A DNA stretch of 64,000 bases from Lachnospiraceae bacterium (GCA_017473905.1 JAFUJA010000015.1:28221-92220), one strand, 5' to 3'. Numbered from the stretch's first letter, positions 45,142 to 53,285 are shown. Numbers and translations: made by a program. The notes: generated by a model from the sequence alone, not told the origin.

Positions 45142-46011
45142 ATGAAAAAAAAGGTATTCATTAGCTATAGCTCAAACAATTATATAGAGGCTGAAGCAAT
45201 TAAAAAGCTTTTGGAAGAGGAAGGAATCAGTTATTTTAAGGCACCTGAGATGATTCCTGCCGGCAGTAATTATGCCAGAGAAATTCCGAAAGCCATTGCG
45301 GCATGCACAATTTTTCTGATTCTCATATCCAAGGATTCCCAGAATTCCATGTGGGTTGAAAAAGAACTGGATTGTGCCATGAATCAGAAGAAGAAAATCG
45401 TTCCTGTAATGCTGGACCAGATGCCTTTGAACGATGTGTTCCGTTTTTATCTGAATAATGTGCAAATGATGGCATATGTGGAGCCTAAAAATGAAACCGG
45501 ATATGCGTTGATGGCCCGAATCGGAGCTCTTTTAAATGAAGATAAAAGCTTCAAAGAAGAGTCCAGTCTCTCCGCTGAGGAAAAAATCATAAAAGAAGAA
45601 ACCAGACGTCTGAATGCGGTTTCCACCAATCAGATTCCTGTGGAATGTGATTCCTGCGGAAGCGGGCTCCGGTTAAAATACAGAGGAAGCTATGAATGTG
45701 TGAGTTGCGGAAGAATGCACTATGATTCCTATCAGACCATCCGTAATTATCTAAACGGAAACGGTCCCAAAACCATGGTACAGATTGCCGCTGCAACAGG
45801 TATTCCCCGTAAAACCATTGAGTATTTTTTACGGGATGAGCGCTTGGAAATTCCCATGGATTCCGCAGCATTTTTACGTTGTGAGAAATGCGGCGCCAGC
45901 ATCCGTACCGGTGTTTTATGTGACCGGTGTAAAGATTTGCCTTTTTCGTCACCTATTAAACCTGCACCCTCTTCGGGATATAGCATTACCAAAGGAAGAT
46001 TGAATCGATGA
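45142..46011 (+). CDS. TIR-domain protein with zinc ribbons and HTH
   Basis: The 289-aa protein starts with a TIR domain (1-135): KKVFISYSS, then SMWVEKELDCAM with Glu75 in the position of the SARM1 catalytic Glu (WVxKE), so NAD+ hydrolase activity is possible. Then come a four-Cys zinc ribbon (CDSCG..CVSCG, about 172-197), a helix-turn-helix like that of flagellar YvyF-type proteins (QIAAATGIPRKTIEYFL), and a second ribbon (CEKCG..CDRC). The start at 45142 has AAAGGAAG; the frame upstream is the riboswitch terminator. It overlaps the cyclase by 4 bp. Confidence 0.88.
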   Translation: MKKKVFISYSSNNYIEAEAIKKLLEEEGISYFKAPEMIPAGSNYAREIPKAIAACTIFLILISKDSQNSMWVEKELDCAMNQKKKIVPVMLDQMPLNDVFRFYLNNVQMMAYVEPKNETGYALMARIGALLNEDKSFKEESSLSAEEKIIKEETRRLNAVSTNQIPVECDSCGSGLRLKYRGSYECVSCGRMHYDSYQTIRNYLNGNGPKTMVQIAAATGIPRKTIEYFLRDERLEIPMDSAAFLRCEKCGASIRTGVLCDRCKDLPFSSPIKPAPSSGYSITKGRLNR

Positions 46012-47471
46012 ATAAAAACATCTGGATAATCTGCAATCGAAGAATGGTACTTTTTGAAGCCCAGCAACAGATTAACAGTAACGGCGGTCTGAAAGCCTAC
46101 TGTTTCTTTTCGCTGGAGGCTTTAGAGCGGGGTGCGGCCAGATTTGAACTATCCGGTGGTATTCAGGATTCTCCCTCTCTTATTATCATTGATTATGAGA
46201 CGGAAGAAGCCCACGACTGGACCATACATTCTTTTATACAGAATAATCCCGCACTGGCAGGTGTGCCCCTGTTTTTTATGGCTGACAGAAAATATCAGGA
46301 GCAGGATGCCAAATGTTATACCATGGGTGCTACCGTAGTTCTGGAACGGCCTTTTTCGGAGGATGCCCTTTTACGTATTGAGAAAGCAGCAAGCCAGCAT
46401 GAAATGACCAGGAGCTATGAACAGATTCTGAAACGTCAGGTTTCGGAGCTGAAGGCGGCTAAGGAAATTAAAATTTTAAATGAAAAACTGAAAATCAGAA
46501 ACGAATTTCTCCATCAGATTTTTGGAAAGTATTTTTCCGAAGAAGTGGTGGAGCAGATTTTAGATAAGCCGGAAGGGGCAGCCTTAGGCGGCGAAAAAAA
46601 GACCATCTGCGTTTTGATGGCAGATTTGCGGGGTTTTACATCACTTTCGGACAGACTTACCGGTGAAGAAGTGGTGGATATTCTGGATTATTTCCTGGGA
46701 GAAATGACCCGGATTATCACTTCTTACAAGGGTACGGTAATCGAATTCATCGGTGATGCCATTCTTGCGGTGTTCGGTGCTCCTCTGGAAACGGAGGATA
46801 TGGAGCTGAATGCTTTGAGTGCCGGTATTATCATGCAGAATACCATGACTGACGTGAACCGCCGAAATGTTGAAAAAGGATATCCCGAAATCAGCATGGG
46901 TATCGGTATTCATAAAGGGGAGGTTTTTATCGGAAACATCGGTTCCGAATACCTGATGCGGTATAATGTAATCGGTCAGGCGGTAAATCTTTGTTCCCGT
47001 ATTGAAAATTACAGCCTGGGTGGACAGATTCTTGCATCTTTGGATACCCTGAAAGGAATTGAGGATCAGGTAATCGTCAGCAATCCTTTTTCCATTACTA
47101 TGAAGGGGCTTCGTACCCCGGCACGTATTTGTGAAATTAAGGGCACGAAAGGGGAACATGGTGTGATTCTGGAAGAGAAGATTCATAATGAACTTCTTCC
47201 CATGTCCACCTTGCCGAAGGCAAGTCTTAATCTTATCGTAGAGAAGTGTAACGTGGAGCCGGTGGCGGATATCCAGATTCTGGCCGCATCCACACAGGAA
47301 ATAAAGTTCCGGCTTCTGACCGGTGTAAAAAAAGAAATTTTTATTCACGCAGACGTGGAGATTATTTTAAAAGACAGTAATGCTTACGGTAAAGTTCTGG
47401 AAATGTCAGAGGGAGAAGTGCTGGTGCATTTTACTTATGTCACACCGGATTTTATCAGGAGTCTCAGATAA
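46008..47471 (+). CDS. Class III nucleotide cyclase with receiver-like N terminus
   Basis: The 487-aa protein has a degenerate receiver-like domain (1-125; Asp62 in IIIDYE, but Arg replaces the usual Lys in ERPF), a coiled coil (135-170), and a class III cyclase domain (195-370). Metal-binding Asp206 (ADLRGF) and Asp250 (EFIGDA) and the catalytic Asn327 and Arg331 are present. Glu246 stands where adenylyl cyclases have Lys, as in guanylyl cyclases. The C-terminal 100 residues resemble a PilZ-like barrel but lack a clear RxxxR motif. Product (cAMP, cGMP or another) is open. Confidence 0.88.
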   Translation: MNKNIWIICNRRMVLFEAQQQINSNGGLKAYCFFSLEALERGAARFELSGGIQDSPSLIIIDYETEEAHDWTIHSFIQNNPALAGVPLFFMADRKYQEQDAKCYTMGATVVLERPFSEDALLRIEKAASQHEMTRSYEQILKRQVSELKAAKEIKILNEKLKIRNEFLHQIFGKYFSEEVVEQILDKPEGAALGGEKKTICVLMADLRGFTSLSDRLTGEEVVDILDYFLGEMTRIITSYKGTVIEFIGDAILAVFGAPLETEDMELNALSAGIIMQNTMTDVNRRNVEKGYPEISMGIGIHKGEVFIGNIGSEYLMRYNVIGQAVNLCSRIENYSLGGQILASLDTLKGIEDQVIVSNPFSITMKGLRTPARICEIKGTKGEHGVILEEKIHNELLPMSTLPKASLNLIVEKCNVEPVADIQILAASTQEIKFRLLTGVKKEIFIHADVEIILKDSNAYGKVLEMSEGEVLVHFTYVTPDFIRSLR

Positions 47472-47501
47472 TATAAAATCTAAAAGAGAGGAGGTAGGAA
47501 A

Positions 47502-48464
47502 ATGAAGAATTTCAAGATTTGTGAAAGCCGTATTTTTACAAATGGTGAACAGGTTTATCGTCATCTGAGTGAAAAACTTGTGATTGTAAAAGGAGCCGGC
47601 AATACAGAACCTTCGGAAAAAGAACTTTTTGCCTGCCTCGAAGAAGCTGAGGGGGAAGTTTTACTTCATACCCGGGATTTGCCGGATGGAGTCAGCGTAA
47701 CCTGCGTCAGCAGCTCTCCACGTATGAAAGCAGTAGAGTTTCTGGATTATTTGTTCCATTCTTATGGCGTAATGAAAGGGGACGCAGGGTATGCCCAGGG
47801 TAAAATTCCTTCCGTACTTTTAAGTGTAGAGATGGAAGATTACGATTTGGATAGTCCGGAAGCATTTTTTATGATGCGGGGAGAAGGATATTTTGCAGAA
47901 TGTGAAAGCGTGGATGCGGGCACCTATGCACAGGACCATCCCGAAAACATCAGCAGAATGAAGCAGTATATCAAAAAACCGATTTCCTGGGCGTATGTAA
48001 AAAGCCTTGATATTGCGCCGGAGGGAACCTTGCTTTGTATAAAATCTCTTGAAAATGAAACCGGGGTGCGTTTCCGGGCTGAAAAAGACAGCTATGTCAT
48101 GATTGGCTGCTTAGGGGAAGTGTATCAGATAAAAAAGGAGAAATTTGAATCCACCTATGAGGATGGAGGAACAAAGCTGGATATTTTCCAGACCTTTTTT
48201 GATTTTATTCCTGCAGTGGAGTTGCCGGAAAAGGGGGAGCAGTTCCCCATTGATGAAATGGCAAATTTGTGTTTCCCGAAACCGGGCAGTGGAATTTATG
48301 CGGAAATGCTTACCCGCAGAACCAGGGTTTACGACAGGGAAGGCAGCGACTATTTTGTGGGTAATCCCGGGGATTATATGGCAATTCGCAGTGATGACCG
48401 GACAGATATTTATATTATTCAGCAGGAGGTTTTTCACAGAACATATGAGGAGAAAAATGAATAA
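47502..48464 (+). CDS. Unknown protein with duplicated PGDY-like segment
   Basis: The 320-aa protein is cytoplasmic by appearance. Near its C terminus two related segments occur: one with YVMIGCLGEVYQIKKEKFESTY (split here as YVMIGCLGEVYQI and KKEKFESTY) and one with YFVGNPGDYMAIR ending in VFHRTY. The second resembles the PGDYG family. It has a strong Shine-Dalgarno (gaggagg) 30 nt after the cyclase stop and is the last gene of the c-di-GMP-riboswitch operon, before a strong terminator. I do not recognise its function. Confidence 0.75.
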   Translation: MKNFKICESRIFTNGEQVYRHLSEKLVIVKGAGNTEPSEKELFACLEEAEGEVLLHTRDLPDGVSVTCVSSSPRMKAVEFLDYLFHSYGVMKGDAGYAQGKIPSVLLSVEMEDYDLDSPEAFFMMRGEGYFAECESVDAGTYAQDHPENISRMKQYIKKPISWAYVKSLDIAPEGTLLCIKSLENETGVRFRAEKDSYVMIGCLGEVYQIKKEKFESTYEDGGTKLDIFQTFFDFIPAVELPEKGEQFPIDEMANLCFPKPGSGIYAEMLTRRTRVYDREGSDYFVGNPGDYMAIRSDDRTDIYIIQQEVFHRTYEEKNE

Positions 48465-48509
48465 AAAATCCCAAAAGAGAAATCTTTGGGGAAATACGAT
48501 CATAAAAGT

Positions 48510-48551
48510 AAGAGCTCGCAAGGATTGTTTCCCGGTTGCGAGCTCTTTTTG
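48510..48551. terminator. Terminator of the TIR-cyclase operon
   Basis: 12-bp stem aagagctcgcaa/ttgcgagctctt with a 14-nt loop and T tract; probably bidirectional with the convergent aquaporin gene. Confidence 0.9.
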
Positions 48552-48590
48552 ATGCATATGAAATGTCAAAGCAGGAAATGCTTTGTTCTC

Positions 48591-49286
48591 TTATGAATTC
48601 TTTTTCTCAAGGAACTTATAGGTTACGGCAGCAAGTGCAGCACCTGCGAAAGGACCTACGATAAAAATCCACAGATAAATGATGGGTTCGAAGTTACCTG
48701 TAAAAATAGCCACGATTGCAGGACCAAAGCTTCTTGCAGGGTTAACGGATGTTCCGGTTAAACCGATGCCGAAGATATGTACCAGAGTAAGAGTAAGACC
48801 GATAATCAGTCCGCCGAAGGAACCGTGTTTGGCTTTTTTACTTGTAACACCTAAAATAGTAAGAACAAAGATAAAAGTAAGAATAATTTCTACCAGCAAA
48901 CCGGCAAAGATGTTGCCGTTTACTCCGGCAAGACCATTGGAACCGAAGCCGCCGGTTAAGTCGGTAATGCTACCGAGACCAAAGATTGCAGCAAGGATTC
49001 CCGCGCCTGCCAGTGCACCAAGAAACTGTGCGCCTACGTAACCGCAGAATGCTTTTAAACTCATTCCTTTGTTAATAAAAACACCAAGTGATACAGCGGG
49101 ATTGATGTGGCAGCCGGAAATATTTCCGATGCAATAAGCCATCCCCACAATAACAAGACCGAATGCCAGGGCAGTAAGCAGATATCCGCAGCCCATTGCC
49201 GCGTCACATCCCACCAGCATTGCGGTACCGCATCCAAGAATTACCAGTACTGCAGTACCAATAAATTCAGCAATAATCTTCTTCAT
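48591..49286 (-). CDS. Aquaporin (AqpZ/MIP family)
   Basis: The 231-aa channel has six spans and two NPA loops (CHINPAVSLG and TSVNPARSFGPA). The His in LVHIFGIG before the second NPA fits the narrow water-selective filter of AqpZ rather than the wider glycerol filter of GlpF. AAGGAGG precedes the ATG. It stands alone, convergent with the TIR-cyclase operon. Confidence 0.93.
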   Translation of the reverse strand: MKKIIAEFIGTAVLVILGCGTAMLVGCDAAMGCGYLLTALAFGLVIVGMAYCIGNISGCHINPAVSLGVFINKGMSLKAFCGYVGAQFLGALAGAGILAAIFGLGSITDLTGGFGSNGLAGVNGNIFAGLLVEIILTFIFVLTILGVTSKKAKHGSFGGLIIGLTLTLVHIFGIGLTGTSVNPARSFGPAIVAIFTGNFEPIIYLWIFIVGPFAGAALAAVTYKFLEKKNS

Positions 49287-49521
49287 AAGAACCTCCTTGT
49301 TTATATGATTTGAAAATGAAAACCATAAAATATATCGGCATTTTTCTTTTTTCTCTTAAGATTACGACATAAAAAGATAATGATAAAGATAAAGCAAAAG
49401 ATAAATAATAACGTGCCGGAGTCTGCAGACTCCTTTTAGAGGAACTGTGGTAAATCCGGAGAATATAATGCTTTTATATGAAATAAAATATAAAAAAATT
49501 GGAAAATTTTAGAAAAAAGGA

Positions 49522-49553
49522 TTGACATTGAAAGGCGGTTAGCATATACTAAC
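49522..49553 (+). promoter_or_regulatory. feo promoter with overlapping operator palindrome
   Basis: TTGACA (49522-49527), 17-bp spacer, TATACT (49545-49550). A near-perfect 16-bp palindrome gttagcatatactaac (49538-49553) covers the -10. This looks like a DtxR/IdeR/MntR-type operator (TTAG...CTAA), so iron-dependent repression is expected. The remaining 49287-49521 gap shows only a small gagtctgcagactc palindrome near 49419. Confidence 0.75.
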
Positions 49554-49627
49554 AACGAAAAAGTTAAGGTTTTTCTTCATTTTGAAGAGATACAAAGTAA
49601 AGACCGTTGATACGGCAGGAGATGAAT

Positions 49628-49849
49628 ATGAAAACATTAAAAGATGTAAAAATAGGAGATACCGCAGTTGTGGTAAAGCTTCACGGAGAAGGTGCCATCC
49701 GCAGAAGAATTATGGATATGGGCATGACAAAAGGCGTGAAGGTAACAGTGCGTAAGGTTGCACCTTTAGGTGATCCCCTGGAAGTAACCCTGAGAGGATA
49801 TGAGCTCTCTATCAGAAAAGAAGATGCAGCAATGGTTGAAGTTGAATAA
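49628..49849 (+). CDS. feoA: Ferrous iron transport protein A
   Basis: The 73-aa SH3-like protein (LKDVKIGDTAVVVKLHGEG, then RRIMDMGMTKG) assists FeoB in Fe2+ uptake. The start at 49628 lies 7 nt after caggag; upstream TTG/ATG codons in frame are less well placed. It is the first gene of feoA-feoB-small Cys-rich protein. Confidence 0.92.
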   Translation: MKTLKDVKIGDTAVVVKLHGEGAIRRRIMDMGMTKGVKVTVRKVAPLGDPLEVTLRGYELSIRKEDAAMVEVE

Positions 49850-49912
49850 GAAAGTATTTTTTTATGAAGAAGTTAGTATTAACTCACTTCGTTTTATGGA
49901 AAGGATTAAAAA

Positions 49913-52033
49913 ATGAGTATCAAAATTGCCCTTGCGGGAAATCCAAACTGTGGTAAAACCACATTATTTAATGCGTTGACCGGCTCTAATCAGTTCGTAG
50001 GTAACTGGCCCGGTGTAACTGTAGAAAAAAAGGAAGGAAAGTTAAAAAAGCATAATGATGTTATCATTACGGACCTTCCCGGTATTTATTCTCTTTCTCC
50101 CTACACATTGGAGGAAGTCGTAGCGAGAAATTATTTGGTGGAGGAGCGTCCCGATGCGATTTTAAATATTGTGGACGGTACCAATATCGAAAGAAACCTG
50201 TACCTTACAACCCAGTTAATTGAATTGGGAATTCCTGTTGTAATTGCCATTAACATGATGGATATTGTAGAGAAAAACGGGGATAAAATTGATACGGAGC
50301 TGCTTTCCAAACATATCGGCTGCCCCATTGTAACCATTTCCGCTTTGAAGGAAAACGGAATTGAAGAGGCTGCGGAAATTGCCATTGATGCTGCAGGAAA
50401 GAAACATAAAATTCCTCCTCATAACTTCAGTGGTGCCGTGGAACACGCTCTGGCGCATATTGAAGAAGCAGCAATACATAGCATGCCTGCGGAACAGCAG
50501 CGTTGGTATGCAATCAAGATTTTCGAGAGGGATTCCAAGGTTCTTGAAAAACTTGCTTTGGATGAGAATCTTGTAAAGCATATGGAAGAAGATATTCGCC
50601 TGGCGGAAGAGGAAATGGACGATGATGCAGAAAGCATTATCACAAATGAGCGCTATGAGTACATTGCAGGCATTTTAAAAGATTCTTATAAAAAGAAAAA
50701 TGCAGGATCACTCACCGTTTCCGATAAAATCGATAAAATTGTAACCAATCGTTTTCTTGCCTTACCTATTTTCGCGGTTGTAATGTGTATCGTTTATTAC
50801 GTATCTGTTACAACCGTGGGAACATGGGTTACGGACTTTACCAATGACGGACTCTTCGGAGACGGATTTGAATTGTTCGGACTTTTTGTACCCGGTATTC
50901 CGGTTTTGGCAGAAACTCTTCTTGGATTTTTGAATACACCGGTATGGTTAAACAGTCTGATTATTGACGGTATTATCGGTGGTGTGGGAGCCGTACTCGG
51001 TTTCGTTCCCCAGATGATTGTGCTTTTTACATTCCTTGCATTCCTTGAGGCATGCGGATATATGTCTCGAGTTGCTTTCGTGATGGACCGTTTGTTCCGA
51101 AAGTTCGGTCTTTCCGGTAAGTCTTTTATTCCGATGTTAATCGGAAGCGGTTGTGGTGTGCCGGGTATTATGGCATCCAGAACCATTGAAAATGACAGAG
51201 ACCGTAAAATGACCATTATTACCACTACTTTTATTCCCTGTGGTGCAAAACTTCCCATTATTGCCATGATTTCCGCATCTTTGTTTGACGATGCATGGTG
51301 GCTTGCGGTAAGTGCTTATTTAATCGGTGTGGCAGCGGTTATTGTATCCGGTATTATGCTTAAGAAAACCAAGTTATTTGCCGGAGACGTGGCTCCCTTT
51401 GTTATGGAGCTTCCTGCATACCACTGGCCTACATTCAGAAATGTATTCCGCAGTGTTTGGGAAAGAGGTTCCTCCTTCATTAAAAAAGCAGGTACCGTAA
51501 TCCTTCTTTCTTCCATTATCCTTTGGGCCGGCTCCGTATTCGGTGTTGTTGACGGAAGTTTCATGTTTGATGTGGAAATGGAAATGGACAACAGCCTTTT
51601 AGGTATTTTAGGAAATGCAGTATGTTGGGTATTCTCACCCCTTGGCTTCGGTTCTGCCAAAGCAACCGTGGCAACCGTTATGGGTCTTGTCGCAAAAGAA
51701 GAAGTTGTTGCCGTATTCGGTGTGCTTGATTTCGCAGAAATGAGCAAACTTGCAGGATTTTCATTCCTTCTTTTCAATCTTCTCTGCGCGCCCTGTTTCG
51801 CAGCAATGGGTGCAATCAAGAGAGAGATGAACAACTTCAAGTGGACACTTTTTGCAATCGGTTACCAGACTGTATTTGCTTATGCAGTTTCACTGATGAT
51901 TTATCAGTTCGGTATGCTGTTTGCCGGTGCACCTAATATTTTCGGTGTTGTTGCTGCAGTTCTTGTATTGGGATTTCTGGGATTCATGTTATTCCGTAAG
52001 GCTCCCGGTAAGAAAAGCAATAAAGCAGCATAA
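49913..52033 (+). CDS. feoB: Ferrous iron transporter B
   Basis: The 706-aa protein couples an N-terminal G domain (P loop GNPNCGKTT, switch II DLPGIYSL, NKxD-type NMMD) and a helical GDI-like region to a membrane part with two Gate motifs (GSGCGVPGIMASRTIEN; the later LLCAPCFAAMGAIKRE). It imports Fe2+ under low-oxygen conditions. A gtttt-rich leader of 63 nt separates it from feoA, with a GGAAAGGA site. Confidence 0.97.
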   Translation: MSIKIALAGNPNCGKTTLFNALTGSNQFVGNWPGVTVEKKEGKLKKHNDVIITDLPGIYSLSPYTLEEVVARNYLVEERPDAILNIVDGTNIERNLYLTTQLIELGIPVVIAINMMDIVEKNGDKIDTELLSKHIGCPIVTISALKENGIEEAAEIAIDAAGKKHKIPPHNFSGAVEHALAHIEEAAIHSMPAEQQRWYAIKIFERDSKVLEKLALDENLVKHMEEDIRLAEEEMDDDAESIITNERYEYIAGILKDSYKKKNAGSLTVSDKIDKIVTNRFLALPIFAVVMCIVYYVSVTTVGTWVTDFTNDGLFGDGFELFGLFVPGIPVLAETLLGFLNTPVWLNSLIIDGIIGGVGAVLGFVPQMIVLFTFLAFLEACGYMSRVAFVMDRLFRKFGLSGKSFIPMLIGSGCGVPGIMASRTIENDRDRKMTIITTTFIPCGAKLPIIAMISASLFDDAWWLAVSAYLIGVAAVIVSGIMLKKTKLFAGDVAPFVMELPAYHWPTFRNVFRSVWERGSSFIKKAGTVILLSSIILWAGSVFGVVDGSFMFDVEMEMDNSLLGILGNAVCWVFSPLGFGSAKATVATVMGLVAKEEVVAVFGVLDFAEMSKLAGFSFLLFNLLCAPCFAAMGAIKREMNNFKWTLFAIGYQTVFAYAVSLMIYQFGMLFAGAPNIFGVVAAVLVLGFLGFMLFRKAPGKKSNKAA

Positions 52034-52059
52034 AAGACTTTGAACGAGGTGATGTCGAT

Positions 52060-52233
52060 ATGATTCAATGGATGATTGCCAATGCGGGAACCATTCTGGT
52101 TTGCGGAATTTTAATCGGAGTGGTAACTGCGATTATCGTTACGATGATAAAAAATAAAAAAGCAGGGAAACCCACCTGCAGCGGATGTGCCTCCTGCGGC
52201 TTAGGATGCACCTGCGATTCCAAAAAAGAATAA
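52060..52233 (+). CDS. FeoB-associated Cys-rich membrane protein
   Basis: A 57-aa protein, short enough to be missed by ORF callers, begins 26 nt after feoB with gaggtgatg upstream. It has one membrane span (about 8-30) and the Cys-rich tail CSGCASCGLGCTC, as in the family that follows feoB in many Firmicutes. The Cys cluster could hand over or sense Fe2+. Confidence 0.9.
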   Translation: MIQWMIANAGTILVCGILIGVVTAIIVTMIKNKKAGKPTCSGCASCGLGCTCDSKKE

Positions 52234-52241
52234 ATGTATTT

Positions 52242-52321
52242 TGATACCCCATTTCAATGAAGATGCTCCCCTTTTCGTAATCATGATTTTTGATTGACTT
52301 TTGATTTGAAATGGGGTATCA
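52242..52321. repeat. 16-bp inverted repeat spanning the tRNA-Pro promoter
   Basis: tgataccccatttcaa (52242-52257) and ttgaaatggggtatca (52306-52321) are perfect complements 48 bp apart. The right arm is the spacer and -10 of the tRNA promoter. It might end the feo transcript as a large hairpin or carry a regulator. Confidence 0.75.
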
Positions 52322-52322
52322 T
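52294..52322 (+). promoter_or_regulatory. Promoter of tRNA-Pro
   Basis: TTGACT (52294-52299), 17-bp spacer, TATCAT (52317-52322), 21 bp before the tRNA. Confidence 0.7.
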
Positions 52323-52343
52323 GTTTTAGGTCAATAGAATTGG

Positions 52344-52417
52344 CGATGCGTGGCTCAGCTTGGTAGAGCGCTGCGTTCGGGACGCAGAGGTCGCAGGTTC
52401 AAATCCTGTCGCATCGA
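52344..52417 (+). tRNA. tRNA-Pro(CGG)
   Basis: A complete 74-nt cloverleaf: acceptor cgatgcg/cgcatcg, D arm gctc/gagc, anticodon stem ctgcg/cgcag with loop ttcggga (anticodon CGG at 52378-52380), T arm gcagg/cctgt with G-U. CCA is not encoded. Confidence 0.96.
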
Positions 52418-52418
52418 T

Positions 52419-52462
52419 AGAAGAAAATAGTCCTCACCGTAAGGTGGGGACTATTTTCTTCT
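52419..52462. terminator. Terminator after tRNA-Pro
   Basis: 20-bp stem (left arm 52419-52438, right arm 52443-52462) with a gtaa loop and internal A/T tracts; strong and symmetric. Confidence 0.85.
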
Positions 52463-52506
52463 GTATTTATGTTGTAGAAATTGAACCTGCAACTTCAATA
52501 GGAATT

Positions 52507-52661
52507 GAGCGCTCGTTCGGGCGCAGAGGGCTCACGAGGTCCGGGGGACCTCGGTCTTGAGCCGACCGGAGCGGAGCGGAGACCTCACGAGGTCCGGGGG
52601 ACCTCGGTCTTGAGCCGACCGGAGCGGAGCGGAGACCGCAGGTTCAAATCCTGTCGCATCG
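52507..52661 (+). pseudogene. Decayed tRNA-Pro copy split by a tandem repeat
   Basis: gagcgctcgttcgggcgcag (52507-52526) matches the anticodon arm of the intact tRNA-Pro with two base losses. From 52637 the T arm and acceptor of the same tRNA follow (cgcaggttcaaatcctgtcg to 52661). Between them, at the variable loop, sit two copies of a 53-bp unit. The D arm and 5' acceptor are missing. Confidence 0.75.
52531..52636. repeat. Two 53-bp GC-rich tandem repeats
   Basis: Units 52531-52583 and 52584-52636 are identical (begin ctcacgaggtccgggggacc, end ggagcggagcggagac). Each contains an inverted repeat cgaggtcc/ggacctcg. The GC content is far above that of the surroundings. Confidence 0.9.
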
Positions 52662-52720
52662 CTATGTTATCAATGAACCTGCAACTTCAATAGGAGAGGA
52701 TGCCCGTTCTCCGTGCCCTA

Positions 52721-52749
52721 TTGATTTGCCTTCTTTTTTGATGTAAAAT
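52721..52749 (+). promoter_or_regulatory. Promoter of the 52788 gene
   Basis: TTGATT (52721-52726), 17-bp spacer, TAAAAT (52744-52749). Confidence 0.65.
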
Positions 52750-52787
52750 CATAGTCAAATTTCAGATTTACTTTCGGAGGAATTATA

Positions 52788-53285
52788 ATGAAAAAAGCAG
52801 CGACTGTTTTATTATGGGTATCCATCGGCGTGGAAGTTTTGTATGTAATTGCGGCATTGCTCGGAATGGTAATCGGCGGCGCTACCAGTCCGATAGGAAA
52901 ATTTAATGCTACTGCCGTTATTGCAGCCCTTGTAATGTTTCTGGTTACGGTAGGAATTCCTATGCTTGCCAAAGTAATATTTGCGGTTATTACGTTGTTT
53001 GGCCTGAAAGCTAAAAGCAAGTTGTTTGTTACGGAGATTATAGCGATTGTATCTTTTTCGGGTGTATTTTCACTTCTTTCGGCATTGCTGAACAACATCG
53101 TATTTATGGTTGTTTCCGGATTTGGTGAGTATTCACTGGGAAGTTATCACTATATAACTGCAGGTATGTCATGGGTTGGTTTCCTGCATGGCATCTCCAC
53201 GGTATTATTCATCGTAGCTTTATCTTTTTCCATTGCATATAAAAAAATCGAGCTTCCTTACCTTAACAGTATTTCCGAAGAGTAA
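52788..53285 (+). CDS. Four-span membrane protein, unknown
   Basis: The 165-aa protein has four hydrophobic segments (about 5-30, 44-72, 80-110 and 130-155) and a short acidic tail. CGGAGGAATT precedes the ATG. It may be cotranscribed with the DUF1295 gene 67 bp downstream. No family recognised. Confidence 0.7.
   Translation: MKKAATVLLWVSIGVEVLYVIAALLGMVIGGATSPIGKFNATAVIAALVMFLVTVGIPMLAKVIFAVITLFGLKAKSKLFVTEIIAIVSFSGVFSLLSALLNNIVFMVVSGFGEYSLGSYHYITAGMSWVGFLHGISTVLFIVALSFSIAYKKIELPYLNSISEE

Larger units (their letters stand above)
52482..52695 (+). repeat. 22-bp direct repeats flanking the tRNA remnant
   Basis: The same 22 bases (tgaacctgcaacttcaatag plus ga) occur at 52482-52503 and 52674-52695. 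They bracket the decayed tRNA copy. Their first ten bases are the inverse of the tRNA-Pro T arm. Confidence 0.85.

Noticed and set aside
45142-47471. Direct labelling of the TIR-cyclase pair as Pycsar
   Set aside because: The TIR protein lacks a cyclic-nucleotide-binding domain and the cyclase has a receiver-like N terminus; only a resemblance can be claimed.
52360-52693. Two frames of 62-66 codons over the tRNA-Pro region
   Set aside because: They are formed by the tRNA, its remnant and the GC-rich repeats; not real genes.
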